64,000 bases of DNA from CAVXUB01 sp963764805 (GTDB taxonomy: Bacteria > Actinomycetota > Acidimicrobiia > Acidimicrobiales > Bog-793). Within the stretch, counting starts at the first letter, position 1; every line of letters starts with the position of its first letter. The notes below the pieces were generated by a model. The model was not told the DNA's origin. It saw only the letters and a program-made list of their open reading frames with translations, and searched no databases. Of the stretch, positions 1 through 8,431 are shown piece by piece. The translations under genes were made by a program, and so were the position numbers. The stretch spans positions 1 through 64,000 of the forward strand of contig CAVXUB010000002.1 in assembly GCA_963764805.1 (NCBI GenBank). The letters run 5' to 3'.

Positions 1-2
1 GG

Positions 3-164
3 AAGCGTTTCGCTGACTTGTGCCTGGAGGTATCTGCGAGAGGGAACACAGTGCCCGACGCTTACATCGCAGCGTTGGCTCTCGAGGCGGATGCCACCGT
101 TGTCACCACCGACGCCGGATTGGGACGCTTTCCGAAGTTGAAGGTACTTCGCCCTGGAACTTGA
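3..164 (+). CDS. PIN-domain (VapC-like) toxin, C-terminal part only
   Basis: The window opens inside a gene. The frame from base 3 reads about 53 residues to TGA at 162-164 and includes NTVPDAYIAALA followed by ATVVTTDAGLGRFP. This is the usual end of PIN-domain nucleases of the VapC type: the conserved D-A-x-I-A-A-L-A helix, then a strand and the T-x-D-x-x-F/L-x-R-F acidic motif that helps bind Mg2+. Such proteins are RNases paired with an upstream antitoxin. Neither the N-terminus nor any antitoxin is visible, so toxin function is inferred from the family. Bases 165-335 after it hold nothing I recognise as a gene. Confidence 0.7.
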   Translation, partial: KRFADLCLEVSARGNTVPDAYIAALALEADATVVTTDAGLGRFPKLKVLRPGT

Positions 165-335
165 AGCGGGCCCCCGGGTCAGCGAGGTTCCCTGCCGCCC
201 CGTCGTGATCCGACTGGTCAGGGCGCGGCGTGCCGCTCTTCGCCTCCTCAAAGAGAGCAAGGTCAAGCCTTCCCGCGATGAGTCTGGCCGTCCCGATCCG
301 TCGACCAGATGAGCGCGAATTTCTGAGGAGGCATC

Positions 336-833
336 ATGACAACGACGCTGCAGAACCCGGTGACCGTGACGAGAAGGATCGCTGCACCGGCCGAGCAGAT
401 CTTTGCGATCCTCGCCGATCCCGCACAACACCCGCTGCTGGACGGCACCGGGATGCTTCGTCCGGGAGTTGAGACGAGGGTCATCAGCCGCACCGGGGAC
501 GTGTTCCACGTGGCGATGCACAACGACGAGATGGGCGACTACGAGATGGCGAACCATGTCGTGATCTTCGAACCTGGACGTCGGATCGCCTGGGAGCCGG
601 TGCTCTCCAAGGCGACCCGCCCGGAGGACATCGAGGGGCTGGGTGATCCCGCCCACCATCTCTGGGGCTACGAGCTGGTGCCCGTCGATGCCGGCTCCAC
701 TGATGTCACGGAGTTCTTCGACTGCTCCCGCTCGCCCGATTGGCTGCGCACCGTCCTCGACGAAGGCAAGCGCTGGCGCCAGGCGATGGAGGTGAGCCTG
801 GAGAAGCTGGATCGGCTCAGCACCGGCGTCTGA
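336..833 (+). CDS. SRPBCC (START-like) family protein
   Basis: A 165-residue protein with the opening VTVTRRIAAPAEQIFAILADPAQHP, which is the standard first strand and helix of SRPBCC/polyketide-cyclase-like folds; the length fits a single such domain. These proteins hold hydrophobic ligands in a deep pocket and are usually cytosolic. No catalytic residues can be assigned, so the ligand is unknown. The ATG at 336 is supported by a GAGGAGG ribosome site a few bases upstream. The next gene starts about 90 bases later on the same strand, so cotranscription is possible but not shown. Confidence 0.75.
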   Translation: MTTTLQNPVTVTRRIAAPAEQIFAILADPAQHPLLDGTGMLRPGVETRVISRTGDVFHVAMHNDEMGDYEMANHVVIFEPGRRIAWEPVLSKATRPEDIEGLGDPAHHLWGYELVPVDAGSTDVTEFFDCSRSPDWLRTVLDEGKRWRQAMEVSLEKLDRLSTGV

Positions 834-926
834 GAGCACTCGGGCGCCCTTGCCGAGCTGCGGCCGCTGCCGAGCTGCGGCCGCTGCTGAGAAGGGTGTA
901 GGACTCTAAGTCGGAGGTGATCGCCC

Positions 927-1402
927 ATGGATGCACGGCTCAATCTCTTCGGCAGTGACCTTGCTGCCAAGTTCGCCAAGCACATCAACTCTGCCGGCGC
1001 GGTGCTGTCCCAATCCGGACTACCGAAAGCCACGCAGGAGCTGGTGAAGATCAGGGCCAGCCAGATCAACGGCTGCGCCTACTGCACGGACATGCACACC
1101 AAGGACGCCGCAGCGGCGGGGGAGACGCCACTGCGGCTCAATCTTGTAGCCGTCTGGAGAGAGGCGACGGTGTTCAGCGAAGACGAGCGCGCGCTGCGCT
1201 CGAGCTGGTTGAACAGGGTACGCGCCTTGCGGACTCGCCGATCGGCGTGAGTGACGAGGTCTGGCAGCGGGCAGCCAAGTACTACGACGAGGATCAGCTT
1301 GCGGCTCTCGTCTGTCTGATCGCCCTGATCAACACCTACAACCGGCTCAACGTCATCACCAGGCAACCTGCCGGCGACTACGTGCCGGGGCAGTGGGGCT
1401 AG
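927..1402 (+). CDS. Carboxymuconolactone decarboxylase/AhpD-like protein, frameshifted
   Basis: The first 90 residues contain VKIRASQINGCAYCTDMHT, the CxxC-x-x-x-H active site (Cys50, Cys53, His57) of AhpD-type alkylhydroperoxidase cores, which reduce peroxides through the cysteine pair. The frame is lost near 1191-1200, where GCGCT occurs twice in tandem. Removing one copy joins ...EDERAL to ELVEQGTRLADSP and a typical AhpD-like C-terminus, with a conserved LINTYNRLNV segment, ending at TAG 1400-1402. The repaired protein is about 155 residues, normal for the family. Either a real 5-nt duplication or an assembly error. A GGAGGTGA site precedes the ATG. Confidence 0.75.
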
Positions 1403-1574
1403 GGGCGTCCTGGGCGTCGGACCCGCCATCCGTCGCGCAGTAGTCCACGCTCCACGTCGACAACTGCACAACGGATCCCGCTCGGTCGAGCGCCCCGGCG
1501 TTGTCAGGGGTCCACAGCCGGGTCCAGAGCCAAGGCGAATGCCGGCTCGAGCGCGAAGTCGAGCAGAATGACTC

Positions 1575-2057
1575 ATGGCCGAGGTGCGAAGGGTGACTGC
1601 GGGCGATATCGAACTGCTGAAGGCCACGCGCCTACGGGCCCTTGCCGATGCGCCTGACGCATTCGCCTCGACGCTGGAGAGAGAACAGGCCTTCCCGGAC
1701 TCGGAGTGGCTCGGTCGGATCGCGAACAGCGCCTGGTTCCTGGCCATCGACGGCAGTGAGCCGATCGGGCTCGTCTGCGCCTATACCGAATCTGAGCATC
1801 CCGAGCTACGGCATCTCGTGTCGATGTGGGTGGACCCGTCGTGGCGTGGCACCGATGTCGCTTCGCGCCTGGTCGAGGCCCTCGTCGCTCAAGCGAGGGC
1901 CGAGGCCGTCGAGTCGGTGGTGCTGTGGGTCGCGGACGGGAACGAGAGGGCGCGCCGGTTCTACGAGCGGATTGGTTTCGAGGGAACGGGGGAGCGGGCG
2001 CAGCTGCCCAGCAATCCGGAGCTTGGCGAGGAGAAGATGGTGCTGCGGTTGCCCTAG
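1575..2057 (+). CDS. GNAT family N-acetyltransferase
   Basis: A 160-residue single-domain protein. Residues about 75-105 (HLVSMWVDPSWRGTDVASRL) carry the acetyl-CoA pyrophosphate-binding motif A, with R-G-T-D-V-A in place of the usual Q/R-x-x-G-x-G/A, and ARRFYERIGF near 135 is the classic motif B helix. It should transfer an acetyl group from acetyl-CoA to an amine; the substrate cannot be told. It stands between a frameshifted AhpD-like gene and a lactonase-like hydrolase, both on the same strand. Bases 1403-1574 before it hold no recognisable gene. Confidence 0.8.
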   Translation: MAEVRRVTAGDIELLKATRLRALADAPDAFASTLEREQAFPDSEWLGRIANSAWFLAIDGSEPIGLVCAYTESEHPELRHLVSMWVDPSWRGTDVASRLVEALVAQARAEAVESVVLWVADGNERARRFYERIGFEGTGERAQLPSNPELGEEKMVLRLP

Positions 2058-2097
2058 GCAGGTCGCCCGCCGGTTCCGCATGCAAAGCTGGCGGCCG

Positions 2098-2856
2098 ATG
2101 GAACTCTTCGTGCTCCCGCTCGGGGACTGCTGCTGTGACTACGAGGTGATCGCCCCTGGCGTGCGCGACGGGCACCGCCTGCACATCCCGGTCAACGCCT
2201 ACCTGGTCCGCCTCGACGACGACCGCCTCGTCCTCGTGGACACCGGGATGAACCGCATGCACGTGAGCGACCCCGAGCTCACATGGCGGGGGACGCCGAC
2301 AGCCGATGCGCTGATGCCTGTGATGCGCAAGGAGGACAGCCTCCTCTTCCGGCTTGCACAGTTGGAGGTGGCGCCGCAGGACATCGACTTCGTCGTCAAC
2401 ACCCACCTGCACTTCGACCACGCCGGCAACAACGATCTCCTCGGCAGGGCGACCTTCTTCGTGCAACGAGACCAGTACGAGCAGGCCAAGGACAACCCGA
2501 GCTTCCCCAACCAGTACTGGAACCTGCCGAGCCTCAGCTACGAGCTCCTCGACGGCGAGGCCCGCCTCTTCGACGCCCTTCACGTCCTGCCCACTCCCGG
2601 GCACTGCCATGGCCACCAATCGGTGATGCTCGACCTCGACGAGACGGGCTCGGTGATCCTCTGCGGAGACGCCGTCTACTGCAAGGAGAACTTCGAGCAC
2701 GACACGTGGACCAGCCAGTCAGACCCGGAGCGGCCGCGAGAGCGTGGGCTCATGTTGCAGTCGCTGGCGAACGAGCGTCAGGCGATGATGATCTACGGCC
2801 ACGACCCGGTGCAGTTCCACGAGCTGAGGCGAGCGCCCGAAGCCTCCTATCGCTGA
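2098..2856 (+). CDS. MBL-fold metallohydrolase, N-acyl homoserine lactonase-like
   Basis: A 252-residue metallo-beta-lactamase-fold protein. HLHFDHAG (His103 to His108) is the H-x-H-x-D-H dinuclear zinc motif, PTPGHCHGHQS supplies the next histidine, and CGDAVY the bridging aspartate. The arrangement N-x-Y-L-V near the start and the HxHxDH-G-H-D-H order match the AttM/AiiA-like lactonase subfamily, which opens acyl-homoserine lactone rings; other lactone or ester substrates are equally possible. The ATG at 2098 is chosen because homology starts there (MELFVLPLG); an in-frame ATG at 2080 would add six residues. No partner gene for quorum sensing is visible. Confidence 0.75.
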   Translation: MELFVLPLGDCCCDYEVIAPGVRDGHRLHIPVNAYLVRLDDDRLVLVDTGMNRMHVSDPELTWRGTPTADALMPVMRKEDSLLFRLAQLEVAPQDIDFVVNTHLHFDHAGNNDLLGRATFFVQRDQYEQAKDNPSFPNQYWNLPSLSYELLDGEARLFDALHVLPTPGHCHGHQSVMLDLDETGSVILCGDAVYCKENFEHDTWTSQSDPERPRERGLMLQSLANERQAMMIYGHDPVQFHELRRAPEASYR

Positions 2857-2952
2857 GGCATCCCCGGATGGCACGGCGGCCTGAGAACTTTCGCGCAAGT
2901 CCGGCCCTCACCGGTCTCAGAGGGTGAGGGCACTCCTCGCGACAGGGGGGCT

Positions 2953-3420
2953 TTGCGGCAAGACGAGAAGGCAGAGGAGTTCGAGAGGTTCCTGGTCGCT
3001 GTCGAGCGGAGGCTGCGACACGCCCTGGTGGCGCGCTACGGCCACGAGAGGGGGCGCGAGGCGACGGCGGAGGCGCTCGCCTGGGCGTGGCAGCACTGGG
3101 ACCGGATCGGTTCGTTGGAGCGGCCGGTGGCGTACCTGTACCGAGTTGGGCAGAGCAGGACCAGGGGAAGGCTGAAACGAGTGCTCGTCGAGCGCGAAAC
3201 CTCTGGCGAGATCAACTTCGAGCCCGCCCTTGCCTCCGCTCTTCGTTCGCTATCCAGCCGGCAGCGGATCGCCGTGTTGCTCGTTGACGGGTCCGATTGG
3301 ACTCTCTCGGAGGTTGGCGAGCTCCTCGGCGTGACGCCCTCGACCGTCCAGTACCACGTCGAGCGGGGCCGGCAGCGGCTCCGCCAGCAATTGAAGGTCG
3401 GTGAACATGAGCGAAGTTGA
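2953..3420 (+). CDS. ECF-type RNA polymerase sigma factor
   Basis: A 155-residue protein with a region-2-like half (FERFLVAVERRLRHALVARY to RPVAYLYRVGQSR) and a clear region-4 helix-turn-helix (LSSRQRIAVLLVDGSDWTLSEVGE... then STVQYHVERGRQRLRQQL). The length and layout fit small ECF sigma factors of the SigE-like groups. The start is TTG at 2953. Its 3' end overlaps the next gene, whose ATG is at 3407, so the two are translationally coupled. In actinobacteria such a pair usually means sigma factor plus membrane-bound regulator; that pairing is inferred. Confidence 0.8.
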   Translation: MRQDEKAEEFERFLVAVERRLRHALVARYGHERGREATAEALAWAWQHWDRIGSLERPVAYLYRVGQSRTRGRLKRVLVERETSGEINFEPALASALRSLSSRQRIAVLLVDGSDWTLSEVGELLGVTPSTVQYHVERGRQRLRQQLKVGEHERS

Positions 3421-4775
3421 TAAGAACGAGTTGCACGACCTGTTGCTCGGCTACCTGGACGGCGTCGACCCGGTCAGAGCTGACGATGTCTGGTCGAGGC
3501 GGCCCCGGCCGCCGTTTATGCGGACGGCGGCGGCGGCTGGCGCGGCGGTCGTCTTCGCATGCCTTGTTCTCGTGGCGGCCCTGCTCGCCATGTCGAATGG
3601 CTCCAAGGCGCCGGCCGAGACCCTGCAGGCAACGAATGGTGGGCCGTGTGCCGGGTCGCCACCGGGATGCGGCTCGGCGCTCGGCTCGGCAACCGCGCTG
3701 GCGAGCGGCAAGTGGTCGACGTTTCCGAGCGGCCCGCTCAGCCCGCGGAGCGGGCAGGTGGAGGTCTGGACTGGGAAGGACTTGATCGTCTGGGGCGGTC
3801 TCTTGATGCAAGCGACGGGGACTGTCGTCTACTCGGACGGCGCCGTCTATAACCCCTCAAAGCGGACTTGGCGGATGCATGCCGCGCTCGCCCTTGTCCG
3901 GTCGGGAGGATGCGAGCGCCGCATGGACAGGGACCGAGATGGTGGTGGTCGGGGGAGACGATGGAAGCCGGGCCTTCTCAGATGCAGCTGCATACGAATC
4001 CAGCGACCGGACGGTGGAAATCGTTGCCGCCCTCGCCGCTCGGCCCGGTTACCGCTGCGGCTGCCATCTGGACGGGGCGGCAACTGGTCGTAGTCGGCGG
4101 CGAGAGGTCCGTCAGCGACACGGGCCAGCCGCTCCGACCGGAGCCGTGACCTGGTGGCCGCCTACGACCCGGCGACACAATCCTGGACTCGTCTGCCAAA
4201 CCTGCCGGCGCGAAGGGAAAGAAGGTAGTAGACGTTGAAGCAGCCTGGACGGGCTCGGCTCTCTTCGCATTGGCCACAGATGCAGGTCGACTGCCTACTG
4301 GTCCGCTGCGTCGGGAGCAACATTTGAGCTCGAAGCCGGTGCGGCATCGTGGCGGCACTCCCGCATCCCCACCGTCCAGCGTCAGCTTGAGGGCGATATG
4401 GACGGGCTCTTCGATTATCGATATCGACCACTCGTTGCTTTGACATCTGCACGCCGATCGCGGCCGCGCGAAGTGGAGCCGAGTTCTACCCGGCAACCGG
4501 AAAGTGGGCCGCGCTGCCGAGCTACTCCTATGCCCAGCAGGCCTGGCCAGGGATCTGGACAGGACGTGCCTTGATAGCGGACAATTTCGTGCCCTACCCA
4601 ATCACTGGTCTCAGTGCCCGTTGCTTTGCATCTGTCAGTGCCTACGCCCCCGGATCGAAGCGGTGGCTCACATTGCCACCGCCGGGGCGACGGCGACACG
4701 GCGGAAGCGATATGGACGGGGTCACAGCTGCTCGTCTGGGGCCAGCCGGCGGAGGAGCTCACTCCCGCCACATGA
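3407..4775 (+). pseudogene. Membrane-anchored kelch-repeat protein, many frameshifts
   Basis: The N-terminus is intact: about 45 cytoplasmic residues, then one membrane helix (AAVVFACLVLVAALLAM), then kelch blades of the form VYNPSKRTW and VWTGKDLIVWGG. The frame then breaks repeatedly: an ATGC tandem duplication near 3877, an extra A near 3995 (repair gives the kelch signature YDPATGRW), a shift near 4220 and more before 4775. Blades such as YDPATQSWTRLP, FYPATGKWAALP and IWTGSQLLVWGQ can be followed in alternating frames to TGA at 4773-4775. Overlap with the sigma-factor gene suggests an anti-sigma or signal-receiving role. Unlike its single-lesion neighbours it looks truly decayed or very badly assembled. 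Confidence 0.65.
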
Positions 4776-4849
4776 ACATCAGGCGGTCTGTCGGACAGAT
4801 CATACCGGCCTCCGGGACGCTTCTTTGATGCGGAGCCGGGCTCGCCCCC

Positions 4850-5231
4850 TTAGGACTCGGCTGGGGAGGGAACCAGGCAGAACGGGCGGCCCTCGGGATC
4901 CAAGAGCACCCGCCAACGGTCACCGCCGGGCTGAAATTCGGGAACCGTCGCCCCCAGCTCTCGAGACGTGGCCTCGGCTTGGGCGAGATCCTCGACGCGG
5001 AAGTCGAGGTGGTACTGCTTGGCGTGCTGCTCGTCAGGCCATGGTGGAGGGGTGTAGCCGTCGACTCCGACCGAACCCGATGGAAGTCGATCCGTCCGAA
5101 ACCATCGAGTACTCGTCTTCGCAGTACGGCATCTCCCAGCCCAGGAGGGCCGAGTAGAAACCGGCCATGCCACGGGGATCCGCGCAGTCCAGGTTGACCA
5201 TGTACAGGCTCGCTACCGCATCGGGGGCCAT
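4850..5231 (-). CDS. VOC (glyoxalase-like) family protein, frameshifted
   Basis: Starting at the ATG complementary to 5229-5231, which sits behind a strong AAGGAGGTG site, the protein opens VASLYMVNLDCADPRGMAGFYS, the first beta-alpha module of the vicinal-oxygen-chelate fold. The frame shifts near 5064; dropping one G joins SIGFG to RVDGYTPPPWPDEQ and the second module (YHLDFRVEDLAQA ... FCLV) ending at 4850. The repaired protein is about 126 residues, normal for the family. VOC proteins include dioxygenases, lyases and antibiotic-binding proteins; this one cannot be assigned. It is divergent from a MarR regulator that may control it. Confidence 0.75.
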
Positions 5232-5277
5232 TGCCCACCTCCTTGCCGACTCCGCACGCCGGTCGCACGAAGGATTA

Positions 5278-5307
5278 TTGAGTGAGTCACACATTTGAAT
5301 CTAAACT
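5278..5307 (+). promoter_or_regulatory. Leaderless promoter of the MarR gene, shared divergent region
   Basis: TTGAGT at 5278-5283 and TAAACT at 5302-5307 are spaced by 18 bases. Only six bases separate the -10 from the GTG start at 5314, so transcription should begin at or next to the start codon, a leaderless mRNA. A small inverted repeat, GTGA-G-TCAC (5282-5290), overlaps the -35 and could be an operator shared with the divergent VOC gene. Binding is inferred only. Confidence 0.5.
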
Positions 5308-5313
5308 GCGGAC

Positions 5314-5893
5314 GTGGACCAGTCAACCGAGACGCGGCAGGCGAACCTGCTGGCCGTGCTGGCGCTCGGGATCAACGACCGTGTCCGCCAAGCCGAAGAG
5401 GCAGCCGCCGGCCACGGGTCAGCGGCGCCGGCGGCATTGGTGGCCCTGCACGAGTTCCTCGACGGGGCGTCGATCGACCAGCTCCGACAGGTCGTCGGGC
5501 TCACCCCCTCGGGCGCCGTGCGCCTGATCGACAAGCTCAGTGAAGCCGGTCTCGTCCGGCGCGGTCCGGGACGCGACGGCCGCTCGGTGGCCGTGACCCT
5601 CACCCGGCGCGGCGGCGACGGCGGCGCGACGCATCATGGCCGGCCGCCGGCGAGCGAGCGAGACTGTCCTGGCCGGGCTGAGCTCCGACGAGCAGGAGAC
5701 GCTCACTCCCCTGTTGGAACGCCTCCTCCAGCAGTTGACGGCAATCCGGCTGGATGAGCGACACAGGGCCAAGACACCAGCCGGAGGCTGGCTGTGCCGG
5801 CTGTGCGACTTCTCGGCCTGTCGCCGAGAGGTGGGCGACTGTCCGGTGGCGAAGGCCGCCCAGTCGGCATCGGGTTCACCGGCCGAGGAGTGA
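5314..5893 (+). CDS. MarR-family regulator with cysteine-rich C-terminus, frameshifted
   Basis: The N-terminal part holds a winged helix: LDGASIDQLRQVVGLTPSGAVRLIDKLSEAGLV followed by the wing RRGPGRDGRSVAVTLT. The frame breaks near 5612; removing one G restores RRGATAARRIMAGRR and runs on to TGA 5891-5893, about 192 residues. The C-terminus carries a cysteine cluster, WLCRLCDFSAC then DCPV, suitable for a metal or a redox switch. MarR proteins repress by binding palindromes and are released by ligands or oxidation. The following YdeI-like gene begins only five bases after the stop, so the two likely form an operon. Confidence 0.75.
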
Positions 5894-5898
5894 GAGAG

Positions 5899-6516
5899 AT
5901 GGCAACCGAAAGCGGCGAGGTTCCCCTGGCCGGCACGCCCGAACTGATCGTCCCCGACGTCGCGGCCTGGCGGTGTTGGCTGGCCGACCACGCCGCGGCA
6001 TCCGATGGCGTCTGGCTGGTTCTGGCCAAGAAGGGCACCACGAGTCCGACCTCCCTCACCTACGACGAGGCGCTCGACGAGGCCCTCTGCCACGGCTGGG
6101 TCGACGGACAGCTCGCCGGAGGCCACGAGGGCACCTTTCGACGACGGTTCACCCCTCGCCGCGCCCGCAGCGCCTGGTCGAAGCGCAACATCGGGATCGT
6201 CGAGCGGCTGGTCGCCGAGGGCCGGATGCGCCCGGGCGGGCTGGCGGCGGTGGAGCGAGCGCAGGCCGACGGGACCTGGGACGCCGCCTACGCCGGGGCG
6301 GCAACCATCGAGACGCCCGACGACTTCCAGGCGGCGCTCGGCGCCAACCCCGCCGCCTCAGAGATGTTTGCTCAGCTCGACGGCGCCAACCGCTACGCCG
6401 TGCTCTACCGCATCACCACCGCCCGGCGCCCCGACACCCGCGCCCGACGGATCGAACAGCTCGTGGACATGCTCGCTCAGGGCAAGACGATCCACCCGAC
6501 CCGAAAGCGGTCGTGA
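5899..6516 (+). CDS. YdeI/OmpD-associated family protein
   Basis: A 205-residue protein with DGVWLVLAKKG, TYDEALDEALCHGWVDGQ and the run RRRFTPRRARSAWSKRN, all standard for the YdeI (OmdA) family. Family members are small cytosolic proteins linked to membrane-stress or antibiotic-peptide responses in a few bacteria; the biochemical function is unknown. The ATG at 5899 follows GAGAGAG. It is the likely second gene of the MarR operon. Its last 40 bases overlap the 3' end of thiC, which comes from the opposite strand. Confidence 0.75.
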   Translation: MATESGEVPLAGTPELIVPDVAAWRCWLADHAAASDGVWLVLAKKGTTSPTSLTYDEALDEALCHGWVDGQLAGGHEGTFRRRFTPRRARSAWSKRNIGIVERLVAEGRMRPGGLAAVERAQADGTWDAAYAGAATIETPDDFQAALGANPAASEMFAQLDGANRYAVLYRITTARRPDTRARRIEQLVDMLAQGKTIHPTRKRS

Positions 6517-8234
6517 GCATCGGGGCGGACCGCATAGCGGGCTAGATACAGCTCACCGCCCGATGCAACGAACTGATCGGCCTTCTCCTTCATCCCGATC
6601 TCGACGGCGGTCGCCTCGTCGACCCCCAGCCGCTCGGCGTACTCACGCACGTCGGCGCTGATCCGCATCGAGCAGAACTTGGGGCCGCACATGGAACAGA
6701 AGTGGGCCGTCTTGGCCGCGGGCGCGGGCAGGGATTCGTCGTGGTAGGCCCGAGCGATGTCAGGGTCCAGCGACAGGTTGAACTGGTCCTCCCACCTGAA
6801 CTCGAACCGAGCCGCCGACAATGCGTCGTCCCACTCCCTCGCTCCGGGGTGCCCCTTGGCGAGGTCGGCGGCGTGGGCCGCGATCTTGTAGGCGATCATC
6901 CCCTGCTTGACGTCCTCGCGGTCGGGTAGGCCGAGGTGCTCCTTGGGAGTCACGTAGCAGAGCATCGCCGTCCCGTGCATCCCGATCGTGGCGGCGCCGA
7001 TGGCAGAGGTGATGTGGTCGTAGCCGGGCGCCACGTCGGTCGTCAGCGGGCCGAGCGTGTAGAAGGGCGCATCGTGGCAAACCTGACTTTGGAGCCGCAC
7101 GTTCTCCTCGATGCGGTGCAGCGGCACGTGACCGGGCCCCTCGATCATCACCTGCACGTCGTGGCGCCAGGCGATCTCAGTGAGCTCGCCTAGCGTCCCG
7201 AGCTCGGCGAACTGCGCCTCGTCGTTGGCATCGGCAATGGAGCCTGGCCGCAGCCCGTCTCCCAGCGAGACGGCGACGTCGTAGGCCGCCAACACCTCGC
7301 AGATCTCCTCGAAGCGCTCGTAGAGGAAGTTCTCTCGGTGATGCGCCAGGCACCACGCGGCCATCAACGAGCCGCCGCGGCTCACGATGCCGGTGACGCG
7401 CCGGGCGGTCAGCGGCACGTAGCGGAGAAGCACGCCGGCATGGATCGTGAAGTAGTCGACACCCTGCTCGGCCTGCTCGATCAGGGTGTCGCGGTAGATC
7501 TCCCACGTCAGCTCGGCGGGGACGCCGTTCACCTTCTCGAGCGCCTGGTAGATCGGCACCGTGCCAACCGGGACGGGGGAATGGCGAAGGATCGCTTGGC
7601 GGGTGGTGTGGATCATCGGCCCCGTCGAGAGGTCCATCACTGTGTCGGCCCCCCAGCGCGTGGCCCATCCCAGCTTCTCGACCTCCTCGGACACCGAGGA
7701 CGTGACGGCGGAGTTGCCGATGTTGGCGTTCACCTTCACCAGGAATGCCCGCCCGATCACCATCGGCTCCGACTCGGGGTGGTTGACGTTGGCTGGCAGG
7801 ATCGCCCGCCCGGCTGCGATCTCCGCTCGAACGACCTCCGGGGCGACGCCCTCGCGGATCGCGGCGAACTCCATCTCGGGCGTCACGGTCCCGTTGCGGG
7901 CGTAGTGGAGCTGGGTGACAGTGCGTCCCGGCAACGCCCGGAGCGCGCCATGGGCGTCGGAGGCCGGACCCGCCGCGCCCGCCGTGGCTGCCGATCGCCC
8001 GTCGTCGCGCGCCTTCGGTTGCCGGCCGGGGATCTCCTCCACGTCAGCCCGCTCCAGGACCCATTGCCTGCGGAGCGGCGCCAGCTCCTCTCCGTCGCTG
8101 CGTTGCCCCCGCGGACCGCTCGTGTCGTAGAGGCGGACCGGGGGCGCCTCGCCGGAGAGCCTCACCTCCGTGAACGGCACCCGCATGTCCGGGCGCGAGC
8201 CAGGTACGTAGACCTTCTCCCGAGAAGCACTCAT
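6477..8234 (-). CDS. thiC: Phosphomethylpyrimidine synthase ThiC
   Basis: A 585-residue protein matching ThiC along its whole length: MRVPFTEVRLSGEAPPVRLYDTSGP at the start, the catalytic barrel with AIREGVAPEVVRAEIAAGRAILPAN and VMIEGPGHVPLHRI, and the C-terminal iron-sulfur motif CSMCGPKFCSM (cysteines near residues 513, 516 and 521). ThiC is a radical-SAM enzyme that rearranges aminoimidazole ribotide into the hydroxymethylpyrimidine phosphate of thiamine. The ATG at 8234 lies just after a TPP riboswitch, which explains regulation. It is somewhat shorter than the E. coli enzyme because the N-terminal region is compact. The stop lies inside the convergent YdeI-like gene. Confidence 0.95.
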   Translation of the reverse strand: MSASREKVYVPGSRPDMRVPFTEVRLSGEAPPVRLYDTSGPRGQRSDGEELAPLRRQWVLERADVEEIPGRQPKARDDGRSAATAGAAGPASDAHGALRALPGRTVTQLHYARNGTVTPEMEFAAIREGVAPEVVRAEIAAGRAILPANVNHPESEPMVIGRAFLVKVNANIGNSAVTSSVSEEVEKLGWATRWGADTVMDLSTGPMIHTTRQAILRHSPVPVGTVPIYQALEKVNGVPAELTWEIYRDTLIEQAEQGVDYFTIHAGVLLRYVPLTARRVTGIVSRGGSLMAAWCLAHHRENFLYERFEEICEVLAAYDVAVSLGDGLRPGSIADANDEAQFAELGTLGELTEIAWRHDVQVMIEGPGHVPLHRIEENVRLQSQVCHDAPFYTLGPLTTDVAPGYDHITSAIGAATIGMHGTAMLCYVTPKEHLGLPDREDVKQGMIAYKIAAHAADLAKGHPGAREWDDALSAARFEFRWEDQFNLSLDPDIARAYHDESLPAPAAKTAHFCSMCGPKFCSMRISADVREYAERLGVDEATAVEIGMKEKADQFVASGGELYLARYAVRPDAHDRFRVGWIVLP

Positions 8235-8237
8235 CTC

Positions 8238-8322
8238 TCTCCCTCCGCCGGCATTACCCGGATCAGGTTCAACGGTCGGCGCAAAGCGCCCTCTCAGCCC
8301 ACCTTGGGCTCCCGTGCAAGAC
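8238..8322 (-). promoter_or_regulatory. TPP (THI-box) riboswitch
   Basis: On the minus strand the leader of thiC carries the conserved THI-element blocks in order: GGCTGAGAG, then CCGTTGAACCTGATCCGGGT, then AATGCCGGCGGAGGGA, flanked by a pairing CCCAAGGTGGG-type stem. These are the pyrimidine- and pyrophosphate-sensing helices of the thiamine-pyrophosphate aptamer. It ends four bases before the thiC ATG at 8234, so control probably acts by hiding the ribosome site (the GGAGGGAGAGAG segment) when TPP is bound. Confidence 0.95.
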
Positions 8323-8370
8323 CATTCTTGCCCGAGGTACCGCATCGTGCGTGGCACCCCGGACGCGAAA

Positions 8371-8394
8371 GGGCGGCGGGTCACCCCGCCGCCC
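8371..8394 (-). terminator. GC-rich hairpin, probable terminator
   Basis: GGGCGGCGGG (8371-8380) pairs perfectly with CCCGCCGCCC (8385-8394) over a four-base loop. On the minus strand it is followed by TTTCGCG, so there is only a short U run. It lies between the stop of the secreted-protein gene (8432) and the thiC leader and probably ends the former transcript. Confidence 0.6.
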
Positions 8395-8431
8395 TCCGGT
8401 ATCTCAGTTGTTCCGCGTAGCGGTGTTCTTG

